From Heracleum sosnowskyi (lineage: Eukaryota; Streptophyta; Magnoliopsida; Apiales; Apiaceae): 64,000 nt of DNA. Shown piece after piece: positions 21,749-32,847 of this stretch (position 1 is the first letter of the stretch; each line of letters opens with the position of its first letter). The stretch covers positions 118,444,674-118,508,673 of the forward strand of contig CM061243.1 in assembly GCA_030848705.1 (NCBI GenBank), read 5' to 3'. A program made the position numbers and the translations under genes. The notes under the pieces are model-generated. The model searched no databases and had not been told where the DNA came from. It saw only the letters and a program-made list of their open reading frames with translations.

Positions 21749-24505
21749 TTAAGTTCGTTTAATTATTGGTTCCGGGGTTCCAGGATTCGCATATTCGAGA
21801 AGATCTAGTTTGTCAACCTGAGAAAAAATAAATAAAATGAAAGGCAACAATGTAATTATAGCACGAGTCACATCTCTGTGTTATAAACTAGTGAAAGATC
21901 AGCATGTTTTCTTGTAAAAGAAAGTACTTACAGAAGTTTGACCCTCCTTCCAACCAGGATCCTTGTCCGAAAGCAGGCTGACATATTGCTCCATAGCTAC
22001 CTCTGGACTCATGTTCCCAAGCTTTTGCCACGCATTCCTTGCACAACGTAATCAGTTTGCTCCATCACTCACACATAGCAGCTGTCAACCCTGTTATATA
22101 ACTAGCAATCAAACTATACCCTGAAATTTGTTCAAGGGTAGGTCCTAATGTGCATTGTGCACTGTCTGCTCATCATCTCACACATTCGATTGTTTCCTAG
22201 TTATCTACTAACATACTGGCGATTGCAGGTCCTTTCTACTGTGTTATGTAGAATGCCTATATTATATCAATAATAATATTTCTTATAGGGGATTTTATTT
22301 GAAGAACTGATTCTACAGCTATAATTGACACTCCAAGGATGCAGTATTTAAATTATTATTTGAGTGGAGAGGTTAAAAATGTTATGTGAAGATTGTAGTG
22401 GAGAATTGCAGGACATTGTGATATCTCCTTGTGACAAAAAGCTTTAAACTACTAGGCTACTTAAAACAGGATTATACATTACAATATTTCCGCCGGTTAG
22501 CAATGTCCGACACGATCTACATAGACAAACCCAAAATAGACACAGACACGATTCTTTTAAACCAAATTTAACCTGAAATGACTTGTTTGATAAAATTTTA
22601 TTTATCTAACCCATATATATTCAATTTAATCAACATTAAGTAAGTTTTGAAATACCAATTTTTTAAAACTGCACACTCTTGTTAATATTTATATCTTCAC
22701 TAAGTCAGGAAGATGCTCTGGTTTTATTAAAAACTAGATTCTATCTGATGTACCTTCGTGAATCGTTAATTTGTTCGTAAATAGAGCTAGGATCCCAAGT
22801 CTATTTTACTTCACATCGGCGTGGTCAGACAGCTAGTTCTTAGTTACTTCTAATATTTCAGCTCTACATAAAGCACTTTTCACTGACTGATAAATGACTT
22901 AAAACTATGAAACAAGTAGACCATTGTTTGGCAGGAATTCCTGGGATTTAATATAAAATGCATGCATAAAAAACAAAAAATAAATAAATACCATTTAGCT
23001 CGGGCATTAATTTTGAGCGCCATAGGTTGACCCTCGTAACAAGGTCCTTCCATGGCAATCTTTTGAAGCGCATACAATTGCATCTGCTCATCATTCCTCA
23101 AATTCAACAATTTATCAGTCTTTCCCCCATTTTCAACATAATTTGCAGCAGCAGCGAAAACCTTCTCTAAGTCACTCCTCTCAATCCCCTCCCAATCATC
23201 ATCCTCGTCACTCACCAATCCTTTCTCCACACTATTCCCTTCATCCATTTCCTCTTTAACTCCAGTTCCTTGACTCACTTCAACAACCCTTACTTCTTCA
23301 TTTTGATCCATAACAACATCCCCACTAGCCAGGGCCACGCTCGTATCATCTCCAACCATATCACTTTCAGTCAATTTATTAATAACTACATTATCAGTGG
23401 CAGCATTCACAACATTTTCTTGCTTTACTACCCCGTCTGCAACACCTTTCCCAGAATCTAAGTCCTTCAAAACTCTTACCTCTCCACTATGATCACCAAG
23501 AACATCATCATTTCCCAAATCCACCATTTTCTCATTATCAGCCTCTTCAATACAAACTTCTTCATCTAATGCAGCACTCACTACATCCCCTTTCTTCAAA
23601 TCACCCTCACTCCTCTCCTCAACAACCAAACCCTTCTGTACCTCAAACTCTCCACTATGATCATAAACACCCTCATCACCAGCTCCTCCTACACATACAT
23701 CAGCAACAACTTCCTCACAACCACTCTTCTTCTCAACACTCACATCACTCGAATCTCGATCCCCCAAATTCTTCTCAGTTCCATCACCCTCAATAACCAT
23801 CTCCACCAATTCACTCCCCTCACCACCAACACCACCCTCATCACTAACCAACTCCACACTTTTTCCGAAACCAAAATCAACAATTCCCCCCTCAATCTCA
23901 CACCTTCCCTCACAACCCAATTCCTCCACAACCCCAACACCCTCCCCCCTCCCCACATCCCTCTCAACCACCCCATCAAACACCTGACCATCCCCATCAA
24001 ACCCTTCCAAACCACTAAAGTCACCAACTTTATCACCACCATGATCACCACTACCACCATTAGACCCCTCAAAACCACTAAAGTCACCAACTTTATCAAC
24101 ACCCTGATCATTAATACCATCATTAGACCCCTCAAAACCACCAAAATCACCAACTTTATCAACACCATGATCACCAATACCATCATTAGACCCTTCAAAA
24201 CCAGTAAAGTTTCCAACTTTGCCAACTTCTTGATCACTAGACCCTTGAAAACCACTAAAGTTTCCAACTTTACCAACTTCTTGAACACCACCATGATCAA
24301 CAAACCTAACTCTCTTCCTCTTACTCTTAGTTCCAGAAACTTTAAGCACTTTGTTCAATTTCAAACTTTCTTGATCACCCTTTTGGCCTGTCTGAACATT
24401 CTCACCATTACTAGAACTTAAAAAGAACCTAGTCAACAAAAAAGAAACAACCAGGGTCACAAAAGCTGTAACAAACAGTTGTTTTAATAAAAGAAACAGC
24501 TCCAT
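21749..24505 (-). CDS. ACBP3: Acyl-CoA-binding protein, ACBP3-like
   Basis: Three exons: 22992-24505, 21932-22037 and 21749-21817, joined by GT-AG introns of 954 and 114 bp (donors GTATTT and GTAAGT). The spliced frame is continuous and gives 562 residues. A hydrophobic N-terminus (LFVTAFVTLVVSFLLTRFF, residues 10-28) acts as signal or anchor. A basic stretch follows (KSKRKRVRF, 60-68), then a long acidic linker. The acyl-CoA-binding domain is at about 442-540, with LYALQKIAMEGPC, ALKINARAKWNAWQKLG and PEVAMEQYVSLLSD. Lone ACB domain at the C-terminus after a long acidic linker is the plant ACBP3 layout. Family members bind acyl-CoA esters and phospholipids in the secretory pathway or apoplast and influence autophagy and lipid transport. 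Residues 76-172 are an unusual repeat, annotated separately. The protein is longer than the roughly 360 residues I recall for Arabidopsis ACBP3. Upstream sequence is MITE-bearing; no clear promoter element is seen. Confidence 0.92.
23990..24280 (-). repeat. 21-22-residue coding repeats in the ACBP3-like linker
   Basis: About five units of the form (D/G)KVG(D/N)FSGFEGSN plus a variable acidic tail, residues 76-172. The three central units are spaced 63 bp apart in the DNA and highly alike, so they arose by recent tandem duplication in frame. The rest of the linker is acidic without such regularity. Confidence 0.85.
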
Positions 24506-24785
24506 AGCCTAGGTAAAATTGTACTATGTGATCAAGAATAGAGGGATAGATATAAAGAAAAAAGAAGGTGAATCAACAAATATACACGCATAGAATAAAA
24601 TGTATACATACAAATATTTGTGTCTATAGACTATAGGTATAGGAAGAAAATGGGATATTCGGTTATTCCATAGAAGTTATTTGATTTTTTTGGCTATAAT
24701 TTGGCTGCTGTCTACTTTTTCTTTTGGCGGTTGGACCCAACTGCTATCCTGTGTTTTTTTTTTATTTATGACATTTTAAATTTAT
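24506..24785. other. Upstream region of the ACBP3-like gene
   Basis: 5' UTR and promoter are expected here on the minus strand. Low-complexity T-rich tracts are present; no specific motif can be supported. Confidence 0.4.
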
Positions 24786-24903
24786 TCTCTGTCCCTTTCA
24801 TTTCTATATCGTTTTTATTTTGAAATTTATCTTTTATTTTTATACATTACAGTACACCCACTACTTTTTTTCGTCTCCGTGTCCAAATCACGGAGGGAGT
24901 AAT
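24786..24903. mobile_element. Stowaway-like MITE remnant
   Basis: The left end ATTCTCTGTCCCTTTCATTT and right end CACGGAGGGAGTAA resemble the CTCCCTCCGTCCC ends of common plant Stowaway-type MITEs. The ends are not a clean inverted repeat, so this is a guess from type. Confidence 0.4.
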
Positions 24904-27280
24904 TGTTTTTGAAATTGGATTTTTGTTTATATTATATAGGTGTATCTGCGTCAGCCAGTTCAACTCTATCCTTTTGGAGACGATGATATCATTCAGCTCT
25001 GTTCTTTTCTTTTGACATGTTTTATTAGCAATAGATACAGCGTCCCGTCTACAATACGGATGATTGACCCTTGTTATTATTTGTTTTCCGCGAATACATG
25101 TAAAATGTAAAGTAAATTTAAATGCAGGGGTCATATTTTTTTATTTAAATTTAATTTTAATGACTTTAACTTCTGATCTGTACATCCTAACTTCTGACAA
25201 AGTAGGTGTGACAATAGACGAAGAAATTTAGAGGTAAATGTTGAAGGACTTTATAAATTAAAATTTAAAGAAGTGTAAGATGACTTTTTCAATTAAATTG
25301 AAAAGCACCTCTCGCATATGCTTTCTCAGGGTAAAACATACGTAAATTATGTGCTTTACGTGTTTGTAGTAACCAAAGATTTGATGGTTACTAGCAAGTT
25401 ATATATAACTGCATGGATGTACAAGTTTCCAAGTGTTTAAAATTCATCCATTTATTTGTTAGTTACAACTTACTATACGTTTACAGATGAATATTTGTTG
25501 TTTTAACAAATCTCGGAGATTAAATTTATAGCTTATAAATTGCATGTATAACCAAAGTATTGATGGGCTGGCAGCTGGTCAGAAAAAAATTAATATGAGG
25601 TAAAGAGATTCAGTTTGCTGAAGTGTCAAACATATCTGTTAGGTGTCACGTTAAGTATATGTTTTTTCATAGAAGAAAATATAAATTATTCATGTAGAAA
25701 ATATTTTATATAAGCTGAAATTCAAAAGAGAACCATCATAAAAATAAAAATGAGCTTTTTTCATAAATACTCAATTCTATAATTTTTTTTGTAAAAATGG
25801 TATGTGTTTTTTGAATATTTTGCAAAAATATCAATTTTTTTTGAAATTATTTGCAAAAATACGATTTGCAACTAGATGAAACTATCTACAACTTTTGTAA
25901 CAAAAATCAACCACAAACGCAATTTATAAAAATTTAATAATTAGAATAAACTTTGGTTGCATAACAGGTTCATAAGTTGGTTGCAACTTCTTGCATAATG
26001 GCAACTTATTTTCATAGAAGAAAATAAAAATTAGTCATGTATAAAATATTTTATATAAGCTGAAATTCAAAAGAGAACCATCATAAAAATAAAACGAGAG
26101 ATTTTTTTTTAAAATTTAATTTATAATTTGAAAAAAATCATTTTATCTGTATGATACTTTCAAAAAGTTTATTACAAATAATAGTTTGTCTCTAAATACA
26201 AAAAATATTATAAGAAAATATTAGAATCTGCCTTATGAGTTATTTTTGAAATTTAGAGATAATTTTTTGAAAATTATACAAAAATATTTTTGAAATTTTC
26301 AATTAATGATTCAGACTGTGATTTTTAAAAATTTTGTAATGATAATTAAAATATAAGTATATAATTATTTCGTATTAATGAAAAAAAGAAACGTATGAAA
26401 TCTTGTTTTGAATAATAGTTCTTTTATAAGTGGGTTCATGCCCAAACTTATAATATTAACAATTGTGCATGGATGTATAAAACCTTGTGAATATAACAAG
26501 ATCAAAACGTAATGATTTTGAACACTAGGGTCTAGGGGAAGATGCATGTACTGTCAAGAATGGTTAAACAAAGTTAAGAAAGATTAAACAAAGTTAAAGA
26601 AGATTAACACGGAATTATACTGCCAGACATAAAAGTTAATATATCTTAGGGAAACTGAAAAAGGCGACAAGTTTTTGAAGTTAGATACAGATGTATAAAT
26701 AGAATATTCTACCCAGTCATCAAGAGATAATAAGATGGATCAGACAATTAGATTATACTATAAACTTCATGCATTTTAGTGTTTAAATTATCAATTTAAG
26801 TGTTCCTAATCTTAAACTGGTCTTTAATAAATCATTTCAGTATACTTATTGAGTTTGTTGGATAACATTATATCTTGTTTAGCCTTACTCTAATATTTTA
26901 AATTTTTGAATAAATTGAATGATATTAGATTCGAGTCTTCTCATTCACAGAGTTTGAAATTAAAGAAAAATGAAATATTAATTACTTTTTTTTGTTGCTA
27001 AATAATGTGATGAAATATTCATTACATTAGATAGACATAGAATTGGGTATTCCAGGAGTTTAATTAGACAATAAAGAGCTATGCATTTTGAAGAGATAAT
27101 CACAAGGGCATAGCTCAACTGTTTACTTTTTCATAATGAAGTGGGGTTCAAGCATGTGATATTTTCTTTACTTTTTTATTTTTTCTAAATTCTTCTTCAG
27201 TATTTTATTTTGATTTGACTATGCCCTCTAGCCTCTGTCCACCTCTCCCTTTGTCATAATTACTTCATATGTATCTCTAA
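24904..27280. other. AT-rich intergenic spacer with a direct duplication
   Basis: No supported gene. An 86-bp segment (25665-25750) recurs at 26010-26095 with a few substitutions, both containing AAGCTGAAATTCAAAAGAG. The copies are 345 bp apart in the same orientation. Confidence 0.5.
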
Positions 27281-27523
27281 TTTCTTTACACTTTTATTTT
27301 TGATACGTTTCTATTTATTTACATATAAAAAATAGTAACATTTTATAATATAAAATCCAATCACATTCACTATTTTCCACCACTATACCTACTTTATACA
27401 TTAAATATTGATTGGTCCCACCACTTTACTCATTTTTCTTATTTTTTCCTATTAATTTACATTTTTTTCTTAACTTCCGTGACATCCACTCAATGTAAAG
27501 AATTGAGAAAAACGAGGGAGTAT
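27281..27523. mobile_element. Stowaway-like MITE remnant beside Gypsy-2
   Basis: The internal T-rich sequence with CACTATTTTCCACCACTA and CTTAACTTCCGTG, ending AAACGAGGGAGTA, resembles the right half of a common plant Stowaway-type family. Gypsy-2 inserted three bases after this end. The left limit is uncertain. Confidence 0.4.
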
Positions 27524-27526
27524 AAG

Positions 27527-28253
27527 TGATAACTCCAGATCCCGATCTAGGTCCTTCCCGGCCGATCCCACGCCTGGAAGCGGTGTCGCTGCGGTTGGGA
27601 CTCTGCAAAACAACACCGGAGGGGGGTTTGGACCCTGGCGGCGCCTCCGGCGTGAGAATAAGTAACGGCTTTGGAAAGGGATACCGGAATATAGAGAAAT
27701 CTAAATATGGAGGGTGTGTGTATAGGTTGTGTAGAGAGAGAGAGATTGATCCCTTGAACCTTTCCTTCTTGGGCTATTTATAGGCCCAGAATTAGGGTTC
27801 AGGGGGTACCTGCAATCATGAGCGTTGGATCCTAGGCAGGAGGGACACCTGGATGATGTTGATGGGTCACACGTGCCCGGGTGAGAATTGTGGTGACATG
27901 TGCCAGGCTCCTGCTGGCGTGTGGCTTGATTAGGACACAATGATGCCAATCACTAGGTGTCCTTACGTGTCACCACCAGGAGCCCCGAGTCCGGGCTCGG
28001 GTACTAGGTTCGGGAGTCAGGGCTCTTGTAGCCTGTCAGTCAGGGCTCAGGTACCGTTGAATATACCACCAGGGGTCTTGAGTCCGGGCTCGGGTACTAG
28101 GTTCGGGAGTCAGGGCTCTTGTAGCCTGTCAGTCAGGGCTCAGGTACCGTTGAATATACCACCAGGGGTCTTGAGTCCGGGCTCGGGTACTAGGTTCGGG
28201 AGTCAGGGCTCTTGTAGCCTGTCAATGGGAGTTTGGGCTTTTATAGCCTATCA
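27527..28253 (-). repeat. Gypsy-2 3' LTR (element orientation)
   Basis: 727-bp copy, starting TGATAACTCCAGATCCC and ending TATAGCCTATCA. The ORFs in it are repeated in the other LTR and have no coding meaning. Confidence 0.95.
27973..28225 (-). repeat. Gypsy-2 LTR internal 93-bp triplicate
   Basis: Blocks beginning CCACCAGG at 27973, 28066 and 28159 (period 93 bp), each with GAGTCCGGGCTCGGGTAC and AGTCAGGGCTC. The same triplicate is present in the other LTR from about 37528, so it predates the insertion. Confidence 0.9.
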
Positions 28254-28270
28254 TTTGCCCCCCACTCCCT
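28254..28270 (-). other. Gypsy-2 polypurine tract
   Basis: The plus strand TTTGCCCCCCACTCCC directly follows the LTR end and reads GGGAGTGGGGGGCAAA on the element strand. Confidence 0.85.
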
Positions 28271-28322
28271 TATTCAGATTTTCTGGATGGGGGAGTAGAA
28301 TTTTCCACATAAGAACTTCGAT

Positions 28323-29336
28323 GACTTGGAAGAAATTTTGGTTGATAGTTGCCCCCCAATCCGGCGTATTGTCAAAGACATGAGTCCGGATTTGAGAGTA
28401 TGACAGGGTTCCTTCTCAAGTCCAAAGTCATGAAACTTTGGGTGACTTAGAAGAAATTTTGGTTGATAGTTGCCCCCCAATCCGGCGTATTGTCAAAGAC
28501 ATGAGTCCGGATTTGAGATTATGACAGGGTTCCTTCTCAAGTCCAAAGTCATGAAACTTTGGGTGACTTAGAAGAAATTTTGGTTGATAGTTGCCCCCCA
28601 ATCCGGCGTATTGTCAAAGACATGAGTCCGGATTTGAGAGTATGACAGGGTTCCTTCTCAAGTCCAAAGTCGTGAAACTTTGGGTGACTTAGAAGAAATT
28701 TTGGTTGATAGTTGCCCCCCCAATCCGGATTATTGTCAAAGACATGAGTCCGGATTTGAGATTATGACAGGGTTCCTTCCCAAGTCCAAAGTCGTGAAAC
28801 TTTGGGTGACTTAGAAGAAATTTTGGTTGATAGTTGCCCCCCAATCCGGCGTATTGTCAAAGACATGAGTCCGGATTTGAGAGTATGACAAGGTTCCTTC
28901 TCAAGTCCAAAGTCATGAAACTTTGGGTGACTTAGAAGAAATTTTGGTTGATAGTTGCCCCCCAATCCGGCGTATTGTCAAAGACATGAGTCCGGATTTG
29001 AGAGTATGACAGGGTTCCTTCTCAAGTCCAAAGTCATGAAACTTTGGGTGACTTAGAAGAAATTTTGGTTGATAGTTGCCCCCCAATCCGGCGTATTGTC
29101 AAAGACATGAGTCCGGATTTGAGAGTATGACAGGGTTCCTTCTCAAGTCCAAAGTCATGAAACTTTGGGTGACTTAGAAGAAATTTTGGTTGATAGTTGC
29201 CCCCCAATCCGGCGTATTGTCAAAGACATGAGTCCGGATTTGAGATTATGACAGGGTTCCTTCTCGAGTCCAAAGTCGTGAAACTTTGGGTGACTTAGAA
29301 GAAATTTTGGTTGATAGTTGCCCCCCAATCCGGATT
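28323..29336 (-). repeat. Gypsy-2 array A: 121-bp tandem repeat with PPT-like G runs
   Basis: GCCCCCCAATCCGG occurs nine times (28351, 28472, 28593, 28714, 28836, 28957, 29078, 29199, 29320), a 121-bp period with one 122-bp step caused by an extra C. Units are nearly identical. On the element strand each carries GGGGGGCAACT, close to the true PPT GGGGGGCAAA. The array lies directly inside the PPT and LTR. Confidence 0.95.
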
Positions 29337-30395
29337 AACAGTGGGGAGGATTGTTCTGCAGCCAGGGTTGATGAGAATCCGGATGTGAGGATCAGATTTG
29401 TCTCCATTTTGAATTTCAATCGATTTCATAGCTTTCCCCCTCAGATATTTTAATTCGCATTACTCCAAAATTCCTCGGGAACAGGCACACCAGTACTGTC
29501 AGCAATAAATACCCTTGTCTTTTCAGTTATTTTTCCACTTTGCTTTTTCTTTTTCCACCCACTCTTCTGCAGCCACGTGTCCTCCAAGAGGTTGTTTTCT
29601 CTACTAAACCCATTTCTTTACTTCTTCTTTTTACTGTCCCCAAATTTTGCTTCTCTTTCACTGCCGCATCTCCGATTTCTGTTTTCCGGCCACCGGCGTT
29701 CCAAGCCTTCGTGTGTCTTTTTGAATCCACCTCGATCTCCTGGTTTCTGTAAGTGTATCCTATTCCGTTTCTTTTTCATTCGATGTATCATCTATTTATT
29801 TCTGCTTCGATATCCATAGCTGTGCGTAGTCAAACACGGGTTTTTATGGAAAAGTATGTTTTGTTTGTTGGACTGAATTTTGTTGTTTGCCTTTGTTTTG
29901 TATTGCCGTTTTGGTCATGAATTTTCTTTGCATGTGACTCTACTTTTGAGTTTGGGGTTTTGAATTCTGGGTTTTGTTGTGATGTTCTTGGTGTTTCTGG
30001 GTTGAGGAAAGTGTATATAACTGTATGTAACTGCTTTTGATCCTTGTTTGGTGTTCAAATTTGTGTGGATTGTGTTTCTGGCGATTCGTTTTCTGAATTG
30101 AGTCCGGGTTCCTCATCTTTATAGTTTTAGTATTTGTTGTGTAGTTTGTTTTGTGTTTGACCTGAGTGGTTGTATCCAACAAAGCTTCGCGACCGGGTTG
30201 ACAGTATAATGGCTGACCCTTAGAGAATGACCATAGACATTATTAGGCCCGGACTAACTGTAGATACTGGAGACCGGGTTGGTATCAGAATAGGTGATTT
30301 GTGTTTTAGACAGAGAATGACCATTGGCATATGTATTTCCCGGGCTCTCTGTTGTTTTGACTAACTTAAGATTGACTCGGTTTATTTCTAGGTTT
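29337..30395 (+). promoter_or_regulatory. Presumed promoter, 5' UTR and 5' UTR intron of the Gypsy-2 opposite-strand gene
   Basis: A TATA-like AATAAATACC lies near 29505. A leader follows and ends at a GTAAGT donor (29749). A TTATTTCTAG acceptor (AG at 30390-30391) lies four bases before the ATG at 30396. This gives a 643-bp leader intron, a common plant gene layout. The prediction rests on signals only. Confidence 0.5.
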
Positions 30396-32583
30396 ATGGT
30401 TCGGACAAAAAGGAGGGCTAATAGAGTTTTGATTCCGGATTCCGAGCCATCTACCAGTTCTAATTCAGAGTCAGAAGTAGTAGACATAGTAGACTTACAT
30501 TGGGGTTTGATGGCCAAAAAGAAGAAAATTCCCGTTGTGACCCAAATTAACACCAAAGTGCTTGCTGACCAGGGTAGCCTCATTACTCCTGATGGGAATT
30601 GGGTTGACACCGAATTCATGTTTGTTAGGAAGAGTCCTGAAGAAAATATGATTCGACTATATAGTTCACTTAGTTTCTCGTACAGGCATAGGCACGAACG
30701 TGGGGATCCCGGGCCGTATGACAAGATTGCTATGGATGCGCAGTTTGCTAAGACCATTATCGGAGAGCCTCTCCCCCCTTTAAAGGAAAGTTTCAAAAAT
30801 CTTTCATTTTCAGAGATGGATGAAATAGTCCGGGCTACTTTTCATCTTGGACCCCGGATACAGTGGAGATGGCCGGAGCCCGGGGAAAGGGTGTACGATA
30901 GAACAGATGATGGTTTTGTTGGGGTGTGGTTAGAGCACTTGCGGTCAGGATGGAATCCGGAGTGCCATATATTCGTTAAGCATCTTTTCAAGTATGTATA
31001 TGAAATTCCTATTACTCAAATAACTCCAAATGGTGTGAAATGGATAACCTGGTTCCTTGCTTGTTGTGAAAAGTCCGGGCTTCTTCCCACCTTTAAACTC
31101 TTCCACCAACTTTTCTATCTGCTGAGATCTAACAAGAGACCATTCTATGAGTTGAGATTCCGGGCTGAGGAGTGTGGGTACCCATCCGGTAGTGCGAAGC
31201 CAGTGATGCAGAATATTTCCCTTAAGGGTTGGAATGCCGAAGTGATTATGTTGAAGGGCTTAGATTTACTTTACATGCCGCACTTCTTTGCCGGGGAGAA
31301 TCCCAAAAAATTTCCATGTTATAAACTCGAGGGACAAGCCCGGGCTAAAATCCATGCTTTTTGTGAATGTCTTGGTTACCAATTAACCCGGGATACATTC
31401 ATGGACCATAGAAAATTATATGAACTTGGATGTAAGTAATTGTTAAACTGTCTGCAAATCTTGTTTCCTTTCTCGTTCTCTAATCCGGTTTCCCTTCCTT
31501 TTTCAGGTCGCCCTTTCTATAAACCCGAATTTGACGAGATAATGGCTACCAGGAATTACAGTCTTTCTTTGAAGAATCTATCTGGAGTCCACACTCCTCG
31601 ACCCCGGGCAGATGGTGAATCTGGATCCAGTGCCCACCGCGAAGGTGGTGCGGAATCTATGGCTCCCCTTCAAACCACTCCCTGTCCAGCTGTTGAAGTT
31701 GACACCGGGGTCCCTGATACCGAACTTGTAAAGAGGCCCCGAAAGCAGAAACGGAAGACAGGTCCCCGAACTCCGGGTTCTGGTAATTTGGAGAATCAGG
31801 AGGATTTGGAGCAAGTGCCTGAAGATTTGAACGTGGAAACCGGGGTGGCTGAACCCCGAGTTGGGAAGCTTAGCCGTGAGCAGTTTGCCGAATATGTTGG
31901 ACATCTCCCTTCTGAAGATGACTGGAAAGAGATGGGAGATACCGGGATGAGGGGACTCTTAGTAGATCTGATTACCGGTATCGGTCAGGTATGCTTTTTC
32001 CTTACTTTCTTGCTTTTATTTTTGAATATCGTTTCAATCTTTCTATTCCTTTGGCTTGTAGGTTGCTGTGAAGGCTGCCGGAGTCTCAGCCATGTTTAAG
32101 GCGAAGGATGACAAGTTAACCGGAGTTATGTTGAAGAAGGATGAACAAATTCTCGACCTCGGGAAGCAACTTGGGGAAATGAAGCTTCTTCGAGATGGTG
32201 AAGTGTCCGGGCTTCGAATTGATTTATCTGCAGAGAGAGCCCGGAATGCTGATCTTGAAAAGAAACTGAAGGAAACTGAGGAAAAACTTGCTGCCGTGAA
32301 GCCCGAGGCTGACGTTATTAAGGAGTTCCAGGAAACTGATGCTTATCTACAGGCCGTTGCTGATGCCGGTGCTCCTGAAGTTTTGAGATCGTGGAAGGTG
32401 GCTGAGACCCTGATCAAAACCAACCCTGAAGCCAACTGGGAGACCTTCGTTGAAGCCTTCTTGGCTGCTAAGGAGGCTATTGAGCGTGGTGAAGGCGAGC
32501 CCGAGTGCTTCCAGGGCCCAAACCCTCTCATTTTTCCGAGTGATACTCCTTTCCTTGATGCTGTAAACAAGACTGTAGAATAG
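30396..32583 (+). CDS. Opposite-strand accessory protein of a Tat-type retrotransposon (spliced)
   Basis: Three coding exons, 30396-31431, 31507-31988 and 32062-32583, with GT-AG introns (GTAAGT/TTTTTCAG and GTATGC/CTTGTAG). The joined frame is open for 679 residues. The start MVRTKRRANRV follows the acceptor of a probable leader intron. The first exon (about 1-345) resembles the 'putative gypsy type transposon' family (PF04195-like), with YRHRHERGDPGPYD and IFVKHLFKYVYEIPITQ. The second is a basic Ser/Pro-rich linker with KRPRKQKRKTG, a possible nuclear signal. The last forms a coiled coil (LRIDLSAERARNADLEKKL). Tat-lineage elements are known to carry ORFs opposite to gag-pol between pol and the 3' LTR; their role is unknown. 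Related spliced genes occur in Gypsy-1 (55780-57630) and Gypsy-3 (60079-60537) but those are broken, whereas this one is intact. Confidence 0.8.
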
Positions 32584-32847
32584 TCCTGCACTTATGTTTT
32601 TCTTGTAATCTTTAACTGTTTTGACTTGTCCCAAATACTTTGGAGTGTTTCCGGGTTGGACGGCCAATCCGGGCTCCCGTACTCGTTTATTTTTAATGCA
32701 TCTTTCCTTTGTTGACTTCGTTTTTGAAAATTTTGAATGCGTATTTTCTTCTGTTGTCGCGTACACTTCGAGAGTCCGACCTCATAGCATGATTTTGGTC
32801 CGGGCTCATGACCTTGTTCTTGGAATAGAATGTGATTTATCGTGTTT

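Noticed and set aside
23657..24421. 254-residue plus-strand ORF rich in Thr/Ile
   Set aside because: Exact antisense of the ACBP3-like acidic linker; long only because the linker repeats lack stops on that strand.
25665..26095. TRIM retrotransposon with 86-bp LTRs
   Set aside because: No TG...CA ends, PBS, PPT or target duplicate seen; kept only as a direct duplication.
27940..28383. 147-residue ORF with Gly/Ser-rich repeats
   Set aside because: Translation of the 93-bp triplicate in the Gypsy-2 LTR.
28274..28965. Repeated 67-68-residue ORFs on the minus strand
   Set aside because: They are the 121-bp array read in frame; the period is not a multiple of three over more than one unit.
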